A DNA stretch of 64,000 nt from Candidatus Dormiibacterota bacterium (lineage in GTDB: Bacteria > Chloroflexota > Dormibacteria > Dormibacterales > Dormibacteraceae). The notes beneath the pieces are model-generated. The model worked only from the letters and a program-made list of their open reading frames with translations, did not search any database and was not told the DNA's origin. The translations under genes and the position numbers were made by a program. The stretch is taken from the NCBI GenBank assembly GCA_003169845.1, contig PNAG01000028.1:145490-209489 (forward strand), given 5' to 3'. Positions 21,736 to 30,772 of this stretch are shown here, one piece after another; the first letter of the stretch is position 1; every line of letters starts with the position of its first letter.

Positions 21736-22793
21736 CACTCGGTGAGCTCGCCTTTGCGCAGGCCAGAACCTGCGCCTGGCCGGATGTCGATCAGGTCGTC
21801 CGCACCCATCTCCTTGCGCGCGCGCTCCATCGTCACCCAGCAGGCAGCAAGCTGGTCGGGTGCCACCTCCTGCAGCCGCGGCTCGTCCGTGAAGCATTTC
21901 TCGACTCGGAACGGGCAGCGCGGGTGGAAACGGCAGCCCGCCGGCGGATGCAAGAGGTCGGGCGCGAGACCCTCGATCGAGCGAAGGCGCTCGTGCCGGA
22001 GCGCGTCGACGCGAGGGATGCTCCGCAGCAGTGACCACGTATACGGATGCTGGGGATGTTCGAAGATCTGCTCCACGGGCCCCTGCTCGACGATCTCGCC
22101 CGCGTACATGACGAGGACTCGCGAGCACAATCCGGCCACCACGCCCATGTTGTGCGTGATCATCACGATCGCGGTACCAAGGTCGCGGTTGAGGTCCGCG
22201 AGCAGCTCGAGAATCTGAGCCTGCACTGTGACGTCCAGCGCGGTCGTGGGCTCGTCCGCGATGAGGATCGACGGTGCGTTGGCCAGTCCCATGGCGATCA
22301 TGGCGCGCTGGCGCATCCCGCCACTCAGCTGGTGTGGGAAATCCTTGACCCGTGTCTCCGGCGCGGGGATACGCACGCGCCGGAGGAGCTCGACCGTCCT
22401 CTGGCGGGCCTGCTTGCGGTTCGCCTTGTTGTGCGCGAGCATCGCCTCGTCGATCTGGAACCCGGTGCGCAGCACGGGGTTCAGCGAGCTCTGGGGGTCC
22501 TGAAAGATCATCGCGATGTCGCGACCGCGGATCTCGCGAATCTCCTCCCCGCCGAGCTGCAGCAGATCCTGGTCATGGAAGAGAACCTGGCCCGACACGA
22601 CGCGGCCCGGATCCGGCACCAGCCTCAGGATCGAAAGCGCGGTGATGGATTTCCCGCTGCCGGACTCGCCGACGATGCCGATGCTTTCGCCAGGATAGAG
22701 GTCAAAGCTCACGCCGTCGACGGCTTTGACCACGCCGCCGTCGGTCAAGAATTCCGTGTGCAGGTCTTTCACCTGCAGGATCGGTGTCGGCAC
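21735..22793 (-). CDS. oligopeptide ABC transporter ATP-binding protein (OppD/DppD-like)
   Basis: 352 residues. Walker A GIVGESGSGKS, Q-loop MIFQDPQSSLNPVL, signature LSGGMRQRAMIAMGL, Walker B LIADEPTTALDVT, H-loop MITHNMGVV, and the C-terminal oligopeptide/dipeptide extension with AGCRFHPRCPF and a further Cys (iron-sulfur-binding-like motif known in Opp/Dpp ATPases). The second ATPase of the importer. One-base overlaps with both neighbours show tight coupling. Confidence 0.93.
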   Translation of the reverse strand: MPTPILQVKDLHTEFLTDGGVVKAVDGVSFDLYPGESIGIVGESGSGKSITALSILRLVPDPGRVVSGQVLFHDQDLLQLGGEEIREIRGRDIAMIFQDPQSSLNPVLRTGFQIDEAMLAHNKANRKQARQRTVELLRRVRIPAPETRVKDFPHQLSGGMRQRAMIAMGLANAPSILIADEPTTALDVTVQAQILELLADLNRDLGTAIVMITHNMGVVAGLCSRVLVMYAGEIVEQGPVEQIFEHPQHPYTWSLLRSIPRVDALRHERLRSIEGLAPDLLHPPAGCRFHPRCPFRVEKCFTDEPRLQEVAPDQLAACWVTMERARKEMGADDLIDIRPGAGSGLRKGELTE

Positions 22794-23716
22794 TATCGCT
22801 TCTGCCGCGGGTCGAGTGCGTCGCGCAACCCGTCGCCCAGGAAGTTGAACGCCATCAGAGTCAGCGAAAGTGCGATCGACGGCGCAATCACCATGTGCGG
22901 AGCGATCCTGATCGCGGCAAGGCCGTCAGCAGCCATCGAACCCCACGACGGGGTCGGGGGCTGGACGCCGATCCCCAGGAAGCTGAGGAACGCTTCGAAC
23001 AGGATGGCCGCCGGGACCCCGAAGGTGGCCTGCACGATGATCGGGCCCAGCGAGTTCGGGAGGATGTGGCCGAAGAGGATCTTGGCGGGCTTAGCGCCGC
23101 TCGAGCGGGCGGCCTCGATGAACTCGCGTTCGCGCAAAGCAAGCGTCTGGCCGCGCACCAGCCGCGTCATGTCCATCCAGCGCGTGGCGACGATCGCGAT
23201 GATGATGTTGTTGAGGCTGGGCCCGAGGAGCAGCAGGAGGATCATCGCGACCAGCAGGTCCGGGATTCCGTAAAAGACGTTGATGATGAACGACACCACG
23301 GAGTCGACAGTGCCCTTGTAGTAGCCGGCGAGGAGCCCGATCGGAACGCCCACCGCAACCACGAACACCTGCGTGCCCACGCCCACGATCAGCGAGATCT
23401 GCGCCCCGACCATGAGCCGGCTGAGCACGTCACGGCCCAGGATGTCGGCACCGAGCCAGTTCGCCCAGCTCGGACCCGAGTACGGCCTCGCCACGCCCAC
23501 CTCTCGGTACGAATAGGGGGTATGAACCAGAGCCACCAGCGCGACTGCGACGAGGATCACCAGATACACGGCGCTGATCAACGCCATTCGGTTGCGGCGG
23601 AGCCTGCGCCAGGCGTCCGACCAGAGGGAGGCCTGAACCGGAGCGCTCAGGCCGGCGGTACCGACTACAGGTGCGGGGCCGGGGCCGGGGACCGGGAAGC
23701 TGACCGATGTGGCCAT
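22793..23716 (-). CDS. peptide ABC transporter permease (OppC/DppC-like)
   Basis: 307-residue binding-protein-dependent permease. N-terminal OppC-type segment with one helix (RRLRRNRMALISAVYLVILVAVALVAL), then the transmembrane core with WLGADILGRDVLSRLMVGAQIS and the EAA loop (EFIEAARSSGAKPAKILFGHILPNSLGP). Ends in FNFLGDGLRDALDPR, characteristic of DppC/OppC. Forms the translocation pore with the 23716-24675 permease. Confidence 0.93.
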   Translation of the reverse strand: MATSVSFPVPGPGPAPVVGTAGLSAPVQASLWSDAWRRLRRNRMALISAVYLVILVAVALVALVHTPYSYREVGVARPYSGPSWANWLGADILGRDVLSRLMVGAQISLIVGVGTQVFVVAVGVPIGLLAGYYKGTVDSVVSFIINVFYGIPDLLVAMILLLLLGPSLNNIIIAIVATRWMDMTRLVRGQTLALREREFIEAARSSGAKPAKILFGHILPNSLGPIIVQATFGVPAAILFEAFLSFLGIGVQPPTPSWGSMAADGLAAIRIAPHMVIAPSIALSLTLMAFNFLGDGLRDALDPRQKR

Positions 23717-24675
23717 CAGTAGCGGATCCTCGGATCGATCACCACGTAAAGCAGGTCCACCCCGAGATTGGCCAATCCGACCATCGCGGCGTACATCGTG
23801 AACACTCCGATGACGATGTTGTAGTCGCGGTTGAGAATGCTGTTCGCAAACTCCTTGCCGAGACCCGGGATGCCGAAGATGTTTTCGATGATCACGCCGC
23901 CGGTGATGATGCCGATCACCAGCGGGCCGAGGATCGTGATCACCGGGATGAGAGCGTTGCGGAGGGCGTGGCGGGCCATGATCACCGTTTCGCGCAGGCC
24001 TTTCGCGCGGGCGGTACGGATGTAGTCCTGCCGGATCACCTCCAGCATGCTCGCGCGGGTCAAGCGGGCCACGATACTCGCGTAAGGAAAGCCGAGCGCG
24101 AAAGCTGGGAGCCAGATCTCGCCAATGGTGCCGAACCTACCGGTCCAGCCGATCTGGAAGTAGAAGGTGCCCTGCGTGAAATTGTCGAGCCACACCGCAA
24201 AGAAGAGGAGCAAGAAGGTGGCGATGACGAAGCTCGGCATGCTGTAGCCGATGACCGAGGTCGTGCTCAGCAGGTAGTCGACCCACGTGTTCTGGCGGAT
24301 CGCCGCCACCACCCCGAGCAGCATGCCGAGCCCGATGGTGAACAGGAGGGCGAACAGTCCCACCTCGGCGCTGACGGTCAGCTCGCGTAGGACGAGCGGA
24401 GTGATGGGAACGCCTCGGTTGACCAGCGATTCGCCGAGGTTGCCGTGAAGGAAGAGGCCTGTCAGAAAGCTCGTGTACTGGTCCCACAGCGGCCTGTCGA
24501 GACCGTAGTGATGGAGCAGCAGCTGGTACTGCGTGCCGTGAAGGTGCTCGTTGAACAGCGCATCGCCCGGCAGGCGGTGAATGCCCAGGAAGACGACCGA
24601 GGATACGGCGAACACCGTGAAGACGATCAGCACCAGGCGCTGGCTGATGTAAATCAGCGTGCCCCTGTTCAGCAC
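23716..24675 (-). CDS. peptide ABC transporter permease (OppB/DppB-like)
   Basis: 319 residues, OppB/DppB family: N-terminal helix (RLVLIVFTVFAVSSVVFLGIHRLPGD), LDRPLWDQYTSFL, then the permease core with the EAA loop (DYIRTARAKGLRETVIMARHALRNALIPVIT) and the C-terminal VIDPRIRY typical of DppB. It is the first gene of the transporter run after the binding protein at 24800, from which it is separated by a repeat and a hairpin. Confidence 0.93.
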   Translation of the reverse strand: MLNRGTLIYISQRLVLIVFTVFAVSSVVFLGIHRLPGDALFNEHLHGTQYQLLLHHYGLDRPLWDQYTSFLTGLFLHGNLGESLVNRGVPITPLVLRELTVSAEVGLFALLFTIGLGMLLGVVAAIRQNTWVDYLLSTTSVIGYSMPSFVIATFLLLFFAVWLDNFTQGTFYFQIGWTGRFGTIGEIWLPAFALGFPYASIVARLTRASMLEVIRQDYIRTARAKGLRETVIMARHALRNALIPVITILGPLVIGIITGGVIIENIFGIPGLGKEFANSILNRDYNIVIGVFTMYAAMVGLANLGVDLLYVVIDPRIRY

Positions 24676-24722
24676 TTCAATTCAATTGTGAGGTCATTGC
24701 AAGGTTTGGCCCCTCACCCCAA

Positions 24723-24745
24723 CCCTCTCCCCGATGGGGAGAGGG
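24723..24745. repeat. C-rich palindromic repeat, copy 4
   Basis: Perfect 10-base arms ccctctcccc / ggggagaggg around gat, preceded by cccctcaccccaa. Near-identical to copy 3, four kilobases away, and placed between the binding protein and permease genes. Confidence 0.8.
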
Positions 24746-24747
24746 GG

Positions 24748-24786
24748 CTAAAAGAAGAGGGCGCCCGCTTCGTACGGACGCCCTCT
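24748..24786 (-). terminator. hairpin after the substrate-binding protein gene
   Basis: On the minus strand, 8-base arms agagggcg / cgccctct (24756-24786) are followed by tcttttag. It resembles an attenuating terminator downstream of the highly expressed binding-protein gene, which would lower expression of the permease and ATPase genes, as is common for importer operons. Confidence 0.6.
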
Positions 24787-24799
24787 ATTGCGATCGAAC

Positions 24800-26548
24800 T
24801 CAGTGCGAAAGGATCTGGATCTCGTTCCAGTAGTGGTCGAAGAAGGCGTTGGTTCCGGCTCCCTTCACGTACGGCTTGATCAAAAACGCGCCGACGCTGT
24901 AGTAGAGCGGGATGTAGGTGACGTCATCTATGAGCATCTGGTTGAGGGACTTGTAGTCGGCCAGCGCAGCCGGCATCGGCTCCGCGTCGGCTTTCTTCAG
25001 CAAGCTGTCGTACGCGGCCGTGTCGTAGCCGGTCGTGCAGCCTGAGTCGGGGCATCCGACGACGTTGCCGTACAGGTTGTCGAACCAATCCTGCGGGTGG
25101 TTGTAGTCAGCCTGCCAGCCGTCGCGTGACAGGGTGTATGCGCCCTTCAAGCGGGCCTGGATGAACTGAGAGTGCGATACGGGCTGGATGGCCACGTCGA
25201 CCCCCAGGTTGTCGTGCCACTGCGACTGCAGGAACTCCGCGGTCGGCTTGTTGAGAGCGTTCTCAGGGTCGTACGTGTAGGTCAGGCCCTTCGTCTTCGT
25301 GAGATTCGGGTCGGCCGACTGGAGCAATTGCTTGGCCTTGGTGGCGTCGAACTTCGCCAGGGGGTCCTGGTTGGCGCCCATGTACCCGATCAGGGTCGGA
25401 GGAATCAAACCGCCGGTGGCCGGCGTGCAGACGATGTTCTGGCAAACGACCGAGACCAGCTTGGTCTTGTCGATCGCCAGGGCGAACGCCAGGCGTAGGT
25501 CGTGCGCGCTCTGGCCGTCAGAAAGGAGGAACGGTCCGCCGGCCTGGCGCTTCGCGTCGTGAACCATGTTGAAGCTGACCCAGTACGTGCGCACCTTCGC
25601 CTGGAGGGTCAGCTGCGCCTTCTCGTTGCTGGTGCCCTGGATGCGAATGATGTCGGCGACGGGGAGGTTGCTGTAGCCGCCGTATCCGACGACGTCATAA
25701 CCGCCCTGCTCGTACTTCGTGATGGCGGTCGAGGCGTCGGTGACCGAGACGTCGAGGTGAATCTTGGTCAATGTCGGCTTCGGAGAGCCCCACCAGTTGG
25801 GTACGGCTGCGAAATCGACCGACTGCTTCGGGACGCGAGCCGTCATTTTGAAAGGCCCGGTGCCGATGGCGGTGGCCGGGTTGGTCCACCAGTTGTCGAA
25901 ATCCTGCTTGACGGTGTTCTGGTCGACGATGTCGCCGGTCGTTCCGGCAAGAGCGATCGCGGTTAGGAACCAGCCGGCCGGGCTGGCCAGCTTGACCTGC
26001 ACGGTGCTGGCGTCTGGTGCCGTGAGGCCGCTCAGGGTCACCGACGGGTCGTTCTTCTCGAGCAGAGCCTCGAGGGCGGCCCCGCTGGCGGTGTTGGTGG
26101 ATACCGTGCTGTATCCGTCGATTGCGGACAGGTTGGTCGCGTAAGCGCCCTGCATCGCGGCTGCCCGGTTCCATGAGTAGAGGACGTCCCTGGACGTGAA
26201 CTTGTCGCCGTTGGAGAACGTGGCGTCGGTGCGCAGCTTGAACGTATAGGTCAAACCGTCGGCCGACGCGGTCGGGACAGCGCTCGCGAGGTCGGGAACA
26301 ATGTTGAGGTTCTCATCGAACTTGACGAGGCCGTCGAACATGTTCTGCGAGATCTCGGTGTCGGTCTCAGCGTCGGCCAAGGCCGGGTCGAGGGTGCCGA
26401 AGTCGGCGAGGATCGGGAAGGTCAGAGTCTGATTAGACGCGAGCGACGTGCCGGTGGTCCCACTTCCTCCACCACACGCAGCCATCACGACGGTGGCCAC
26501 GCCGCCCATCGCGAGGGCTTTGAGGATCCGTAACGAGACTGGAGTCAT
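24800..26548 (-). CDS. ABC transporter substrate-binding lipoprotein (peptide/OppA family)
   Basis: 582-residue SBP family 5 protein with a lipoprotein signal (VATVVMAAC, lipobox MAAC, then Gly/Ser-rich linker). Conserved blocks: ADFGTLDPALADAE, MFDGLVKFDENLNIVPDLA, GLTYTFKLRTDATFSNGDKFTS and, near the end, DYNHPQDWFDNLY. Captures oligopeptides (or related solutes) outside the membrane for the permeases encoded directly downstream. It shares domain order with the 19023 protein, and both have the HPQDWFD block, suggesting duplication and divergence. Confidence 0.92.
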   Translation of the reverse strand: MTPVSLRILKALAMGGVATVVMAACGGGSGTTGTSLASNQTLTFPILADFGTLDPALADAETDTEISQNMFDGLVKFDENLNIVPDLASAVPTASADGLTYTFKLRTDATFSNGDKFTSRDVLYSWNRAAAMQGAYATNLSAIDGYSTVSTNTASGAALEALLEKNDPSVTLSGLTAPDASTVQVKLASPAGWFLTAIALAGTTGDIVDQNTVKQDFDNWWTNPATAIGTGPFKMTARVPKQSVDFAAVPNWWGSPKPTLTKIHLDVSVTDASTAITKYEQGGYDVVGYGGYSNLPVADIIRIQGTSNEKAQLTLQAKVRTYWVSFNMVHDAKRQAGGPFLLSDGQSAHDLRLAFALAIDKTKLVSVVCQNIVCTPATGGLIPPTLIGYMGANQDPLAKFDATKAKQLLQSADPNLTKTKGLTYTYDPENALNKPTAEFLQSQWHDNLGVDVAIQPVSHSQFIQARLKGAYTLSRDGWQADYNHPQDWFDNLYGNVVGCPDSGCTTGYDTAAYDSLLKKADAEPMPAALADYKSLNQMLIDDVTYIPLYYSVGAFLIKPYVKGAGTNAFFDHYWNEIQILSH

Positions 26549-26756
26549 AGCTTTCCCCTATCAAAAGCTTGAGGCGAGAGCCTCTTCCCCCCCGCCTTCT
26601 TCCCGGTGTCTTCGCGGGACCACCGGGGCGAGAGCGCGCCGACGAGGGGTGGCGGCCGAACGCCGCCACTTACTCCGCCCCCATTGTGGCCTTGCCGGCG
26701 GTGAATGTCTACCTAGGTGCCGGAGCCACACTCGCCCGGCATGGGATGATCGCTTC
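26549..26756. other. divergent intergenic region
   Basis: About 200 bases between the divergent starts of the binding-protein gene and the molybdenum hydroxylase gene. It should contain both promoters, but no consensus -35/-10 pair, operator palindrome or riboswitch was recognised. A short inverted pair (gaggc-gaga-gcctc) lies near 26570. Confidence 0.4.
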
Positions 26757-28982
26757 ATGTCAGTGGGCGGCCGAGGCTTGCGGCGGAAGGAAGGGCGGGG
26801 AAAGGTCGACGGGTCGACCAGGTTCACTGCCGATCTGGATCTGCCCGGGCTCCTGCACGTCCAGCTCGTGCTCAGCCACCTCCCGAGCGCCCGGATCCGG
26901 AGCATCGACGTGAGCGCGGCGCGATCGGCGCCGGGCGTGGTGGCGGTGGTCACCGGAGCGGATCTCCCAGAGGTCGAGGCAGCCGGGCCGGATCAGCCGC
27001 TGGCCATCGAGCGGGTCTTCTACACGGGCCAGCCCGTGGCGGCGGTGGTCGCCGAAAGCGAGGCGGCGGCGGCGGACGCGGCAGCACTGGTGGAGATCGA
27101 CTTCGAATTCCTGCCGTCGGTGGCCGACCCCGAGCAGGCCATGCGAGACGATGCGCCCGAGGTGCTGGAGGCGGACGCCGGCGGCTCAGAAGGGGACGCG
27201 TCCATGCACGGCGCCGCGACGGAGTCCGAGTCGGAGCCGGTCCAAAAGCCACGGAACGTGAGCTCGGTGGCCAACTACAGGCGCGGCGACGTGGCGGCCG
27301 GCCTTGCCGCGGCGGACGTCATTGTCAACGCGACCTATCGCATCGCGGGCGTGCACCACTCGTTCATCGAGCCGCACGTCTCGATGGTGCGGCCGGAGCC
27401 CGATGGCGGCGTCACCATCTGGGCCCCGACGCAGGGACCGTTCGCGGTCCGGGACGAGATCGCGAAGGTCCTGGACGCGGCACCGCACGAGGTGCGAGTC
27501 ATCTCGATGCCGGTCGGAGGCGGCTTTGGCGGCAAGGTCATGTTGCTCGAGACGCTTCTGGCGCTGCTGGCGCGAAAGGTCCGGCGCCCGCTCCGCCTCG
27601 CGCTGACACGCCAGCAGGACTTCCTGATGGGACACCCGGCGCCGGGGGCGAGGTTCGACATCGAGCTCGGCGCCAAGCGCGACGGCACGCTGCTTGCGCT
27701 GCGTGCCCGCTACCACTACGACAACGGGGCGACCGGAGGGCGGCACGCGGGGATCACCGGTTCCTTCCTCGGCGGCACCTACCGCATTCCGAGCTTCGAC
27801 ATCAGGGGCTACGAGGTCGCCACCAACAAGACGCCCACCGACGCGTATCGCGCGCCTGGCGGTCCGCAGGCGTACTTCGCACTCGAGTCGGCGATGGACG
27901 AGCTCGCAACCCGGCTCGGAATGGATCCGATCGAGTTGCGCCTGCACAACGCATCGCGCGAGGGTGACCCTAATGCCGATGAGGCCCCCTGGCCGCGGAT
28001 CGCGATGGTCGAGTGCCTGGAGGCCGCGCGCCGCCATCCGATGTACACGGCGCCAACTGGCCCCGGTGAGGGCGTCGGCGTGGCGCTCGGATCGTGGGGC
28101 GGCGCCCGCTCGCCGGCCGCCGCCGGCTGCCGGGTCGAGCCCGACGGCTCGGTGTCGATCCTGATCGGGTCGCCTGATATCAGCGGCTCTTCGACCGGGC
28201 TCGCGATGATCGCGGCTGACGCCTTCGGCGTCTCGCCCGAGAAGGTGCGCGTCGTCATCGGCGACACGTCTTACGCGCCGCAGGGCCCGATGGCCGCCGG
28301 CAGCCAGGTCACCTACAGCGTCGGCGGTGCGGTCCACGAAGCCGCGCTCGAGGCGAGGCGCCAGCTGCTCGAGATCGCGACGCAGGAGCTCGAGGCTGCG
28401 CCTGAGGACCTCGACATAATCGACGGCCGGGTCACGGTCAAAGGCGTGCCCGACCGTTTCGTCGAGATCACAAAGCTGGTGGCGCTCAGCACCGAGTTCA
28501 TGGGTCGCCATAGGCCCATAAACGCGACCGGCCGCTCCGCTGTCCAGAGCGCGTCGCCGGCGTTCACTGTGCACATCGCCCGGGTCCGCACCGACCCGGA
28601 GACAGGAGCGTTTCAGCTGACCGGCTACGCGGCGATCCAGGACGTCGGGCGGGCGATCAACCCGCCGGAGGCGAAAGGCCAGGTCCACGGTGGCTCGGTG
28701 CAGTCGATCGGCCGGGCGCTTGGCGAACAGCTCGTCTACGACTCAGAGGGCCAGCTCCGGACCGGAAGCTTCCTCGACTACGAGCTGCCAACCGTAGATC
28801 AGGTGCCGCTGATCGAGGTCGAGCTGGTGGAGGTTCCTTCGCCCGTCGGCCCTCTCGGCGCTAAGGGAGTCGGCGAGCCGCCGGCGATTCCGGGACCCGC
28901 CGCGCTGACCAATGCCCTGGCGCATGCGACCGGCATCCGGGTACGAGAGGTTCCCATCGACCGCTCGGCCCTCGTCCACTAG
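26757..28982 (+). CDS. xanthine dehydrogenase/aldehyde oxidase family molybdenum-binding subunit
   Basis: 741 residues from ATG 26757 (the frame runs further upstream through non-coding sequence). It is the molybdopterin-binding large subunit of the molybdenum hydroxylase family: N-terminal GRGKVDGSTRFTADLDLPGLLH, cofactor loop VGGGFGGKVMLLE, the AYRAPGGPQAYFALES segment (xanthine-dehydrogenase-like, not the AYxCSFR loop of form-I CO dehydrogenase) and the C-terminal GPLGAKGVGEPPAIPGPAALTNA with the catalytic Glu. No FAD-binding or 2Fe-2S subunit lies nearby, so it is an orphan large subunit. Substrate unknown. Twelve bases precede otsA. Confidence 0.88.
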   Translation: MSVGGRGLRRKEGRGKVDGSTRFTADLDLPGLLHVQLVLSHLPSARIRSIDVSAARSAPGVVAVVTGADLPEVEAAGPDQPLAIERVFYTGQPVAAVVAESEAAAADAAALVEIDFEFLPSVADPEQAMRDDAPEVLEADAGGSEGDASMHGAATESESEPVQKPRNVSSVANYRRGDVAAGLAAADVIVNATYRIAGVHHSFIEPHVSMVRPEPDGGVTIWAPTQGPFAVRDEIAKVLDAAPHEVRVISMPVGGGFGGKVMLLETLLALLARKVRRPLRLALTRQQDFLMGHPAPGARFDIELGAKRDGTLLALRARYHYDNGATGGRHAGITGSFLGGTYRIPSFDIRGYEVATNKTPTDAYRAPGGPQAYFALESAMDELATRLGMDPIELRLHNASREGDPNADEAPWPRIAMVECLEAARRHPMYTAPTGPGEGVGVALGSWGGARSPAAAGCRVEPDGSVSILIGSPDISGSSTGLAMIAADAFGVSPEKVRVVIGDTSYAPQGPMAAGSQVTYSVGGAVHEAALEARRQLLEIATQELEAAPEDLDIIDGRVTVKGVPDRFVEITKLVALSTEFMGRHRPINATGRSAVQSASPAFTVHIARVRTDPETGAFQLTGYAAIQDVGRAINPPEAKGQVHGGSVQSIGRALGEQLVYDSEGQLRTGSFLDYELPTVDQVPLIEVELVEVPSPVGPLGAKGVGEPPAIPGPAALTNALAHATGIRVREVPIDRSALVH

Positions 28983-28994
28983 GCGGACCCAGGC

Positions 28995-30545
28995 ATGAGG
29001 CGCCGAGAGGACGTGCCGTCGTCCGCCGAGAGGGGCAGTCCCGGATCCTCCATGCGCGCCTACGTGGCGCGCACCCTGCCCGAATGCTCGCCCATCCTCG
29101 TCTGCAACCGCGCGCCGCGGGAGCCGGATCCGGCGGGCGGGGGCTTCAAACGCGGAGCCGGTGGGGTGATCACCGCGCTGCTGACCCTCGCCGAGGCCAC
29201 AGAGGCGGAATGGGTCGCGTGCGCCCGCAACGACGACGAGCGTCAGATGGCGGCTAACCAGGGCACGGCGTTCACGGTCCCGCTGCTGAACTCCACCGGC
29301 CGTTTGCACTACGCGGTGCCGACCAGGGAGCAGTACGACATGTACTACGGCGTGTTCGCCAACCCTGTGCTCTGGTTCATCCAGCACTACCTGTGGGACC
29401 TGGGCAACGAGCCGGTCATCGACGACCGCATCCACCAGGCCTGGACCGACGGCTACGTCAGCGTCAACCGCCAGATGGCTGAGAAAGTCATCAAGGTCGC
29501 TCGCGACGCGCCCAGGAGGCCGTTGGTACTCGTGCACGATTACCAGCTGTACCTGGTTCCGGGATTGGTCCGCAAGGCACTGCCCGAGGCGATGCTCCAG
29601 CATTTCGTGCACGTGCCGTGGCCGACGCCGCAGTACTGGAAGGTGCTTCCGAAGCCGATGCGCGACGCGATCCTCGAGGGATTGCTCGGGTGCGACATCG
29701 TCGGTTTCCAGTCGAGCCTCGACGTGCGCAACTTCCTCCTGACCTGCGAGGAAAACGCCGGTCTCCAGGTGGATGAGCGGGAGAGGGCCGTCTTCTTCGG
29801 TGGTCGCGTCGTTTACGCGCGCCACTACCCGATCTCGATCGACGTTTCGACCACATCCCGGCTCGCCTCATCGCGCGGGGTCAAACGGCAGGAGCGCGAC
29901 CTGGCCACGTGGCGCCCGCAGCACCTGATCGCCCGCATCGACCGGACGGATCCGTCGAAGAACATCGTGCGCGGGTTCATCGCCTATGACAAGCTCCTGC
30001 GCTACCACCCCGAGCTGCGCGGCCGGGTTCAGTTCTGGGCCTTCCTGCAGCCGTCGCGCCAGGACGTGGCCGTCTACAGCCGGTACCTCCGGACGATCCG
30101 CCAGACGGTGGGTCGCATCAACAGCGAGTTCGGCACCGAGACCTGGCTTCCGGTACGGCTGGAGATCGGCGAGAGCGAGCGCAAGGCGATCGCATCGCTG
30201 AAGAACTTCGACGTGCTGCTGGTCAATCCCGTCTACGACGGGCTGAACCTGGTGGTCAAAGAGGGCGCGCTGGTCAACACGACCAGCGGGGTGATCGTGC
30301 TGTCGGAAAACGCGGGTGCGCACGAAGAGCTGCATGAGCACGTGCTGTCGATCAACCCATTCGACGTCGAGGCCACCGCAGCCGCCATGTACGCCGGTCT
30401 CACGATGGCGCCCGAGGAGCGGCGCCGTCTGAACGAGGGAGCGCGCGAGGTCGTGCGCAGCAACGACATCACGCGGTGGATCAGCCGGCAGGTGCAGGAC
30501 CTCCGCGACCTTGTCGTGTCGCCGGTCCGTTCCTGGGCACGCTAG
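28995..30545 (+). CDS. otsA: trehalose-6-phosphate synthase (GT20)
   Basis: Makes trehalose 6-phosphate from UDP-glucose (or another NDP-glucose) and glucose 6-phosphate. 516 residues with GGGFKRGAGGVITAL (N-terminal nucleotide loop), LVHDYQLYLVPGLVR, HFVHVPWPTPQYWKVLP, GCDIVGFQSSLDVRNFL, RIDRTDPSKNIVRGF, and VNPVYDGLNLVVKEG followed by VLSENAGAHEEL. This is the GT-B fold GT20 family in canonical order. The first about 20 residues (Arg/Ser-rich) may not be translated, since ATG 29052 (MRAYVART) is another possible start. The matching phosphatase is convergent at 31345-32115. Trehalose here implies desiccation or osmotic tolerance. Confidence 0.93.
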   Translation: MRRREDVPSSAERGSPGSSMRAYVARTLPECSPILVCNRAPREPDPAGGGFKRGAGGVITALLTLAEATEAEWVACARNDDERQMAANQGTAFTVPLLNSTGRLHYAVPTREQYDMYYGVFANPVLWFIQHYLWDLGNEPVIDDRIHQAWTDGYVSVNRQMAEKVIKVARDAPRRPLVLVHDYQLYLVPGLVRKALPEAMLQHFVHVPWPTPQYWKVLPKPMRDAILEGLLGCDIVGFQSSLDVRNFLLTCEENAGLQVDERERAVFFGGRVVYARHYPISIDVSTTSRLASSRGVKRQERDLATWRPQHLIARIDRTDPSKNIVRGFIAYDKLLRYHPELRGRVQFWAFLQPSRQDVAVYSRYLRTIRQTVGRINSEFGTETWLPVRLEIGESERKAIASLKNFDVLLVNPVYDGLNLVVKEGALVNTTSGVIVLSENAGAHEELHEHVLSINPFDVEATAAAMYAGLTMAPEERRRLNEGAREVVRSNDITRWISRQVQDLRDLVVSPVRSWAR

Positions 30546-30772
30546 CGGCGCCCGCTCTCGGTCCGGGTCGCCACCGCCAGCAGTCCCGCGAGCACGGCGC
30601 CTTCGAACGCGCCGTAGAAGACCGAGCGCAGAATCGGTTGGTTGAATAGGCCGAAGTTGAGCAAGAAGGTGAGAATCGCGAACACCGGGAATGACAGGGC
30701 GAGCTGCTTCCAGGTGTCGAGTGCCTCCCACCATAGGACAAGCCGAGGCGCCGGCTTGGGGGTTTGCCTCAT
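30542..30772 (-). CDS. small membrane protein opposite otsA end
   Basis: 76 residues from ATG 30772. Polar N-terminus (MRQTPKPAPRLVLWWEALDTW), then two hydrophobic segments (LALSFPVFAILTFLLNFGLF and SVFYGAFEGAVLAGLLAVA). Its start codon shares the CATG palindrome with the opposing lipoprotein-like gene, and its 3' end overlaps otsA by four bases. Family not recognised. Confidence 0.5.
   Translation of the reverse strand: MRQTPKPAPRLVLWWEALDTWKQLALSFPVFAILTFLLNFGLFNQPILRSVFYGAFEGAVLAGLLAVATRTESGRR

Noticed and set aside
27186-28688. 500-residue minus-strand open frame
   Set aside because: Antisense to the molybdenum hydroxylase gene, rich in Arg and His as expected from antisense of GC-rich codons.
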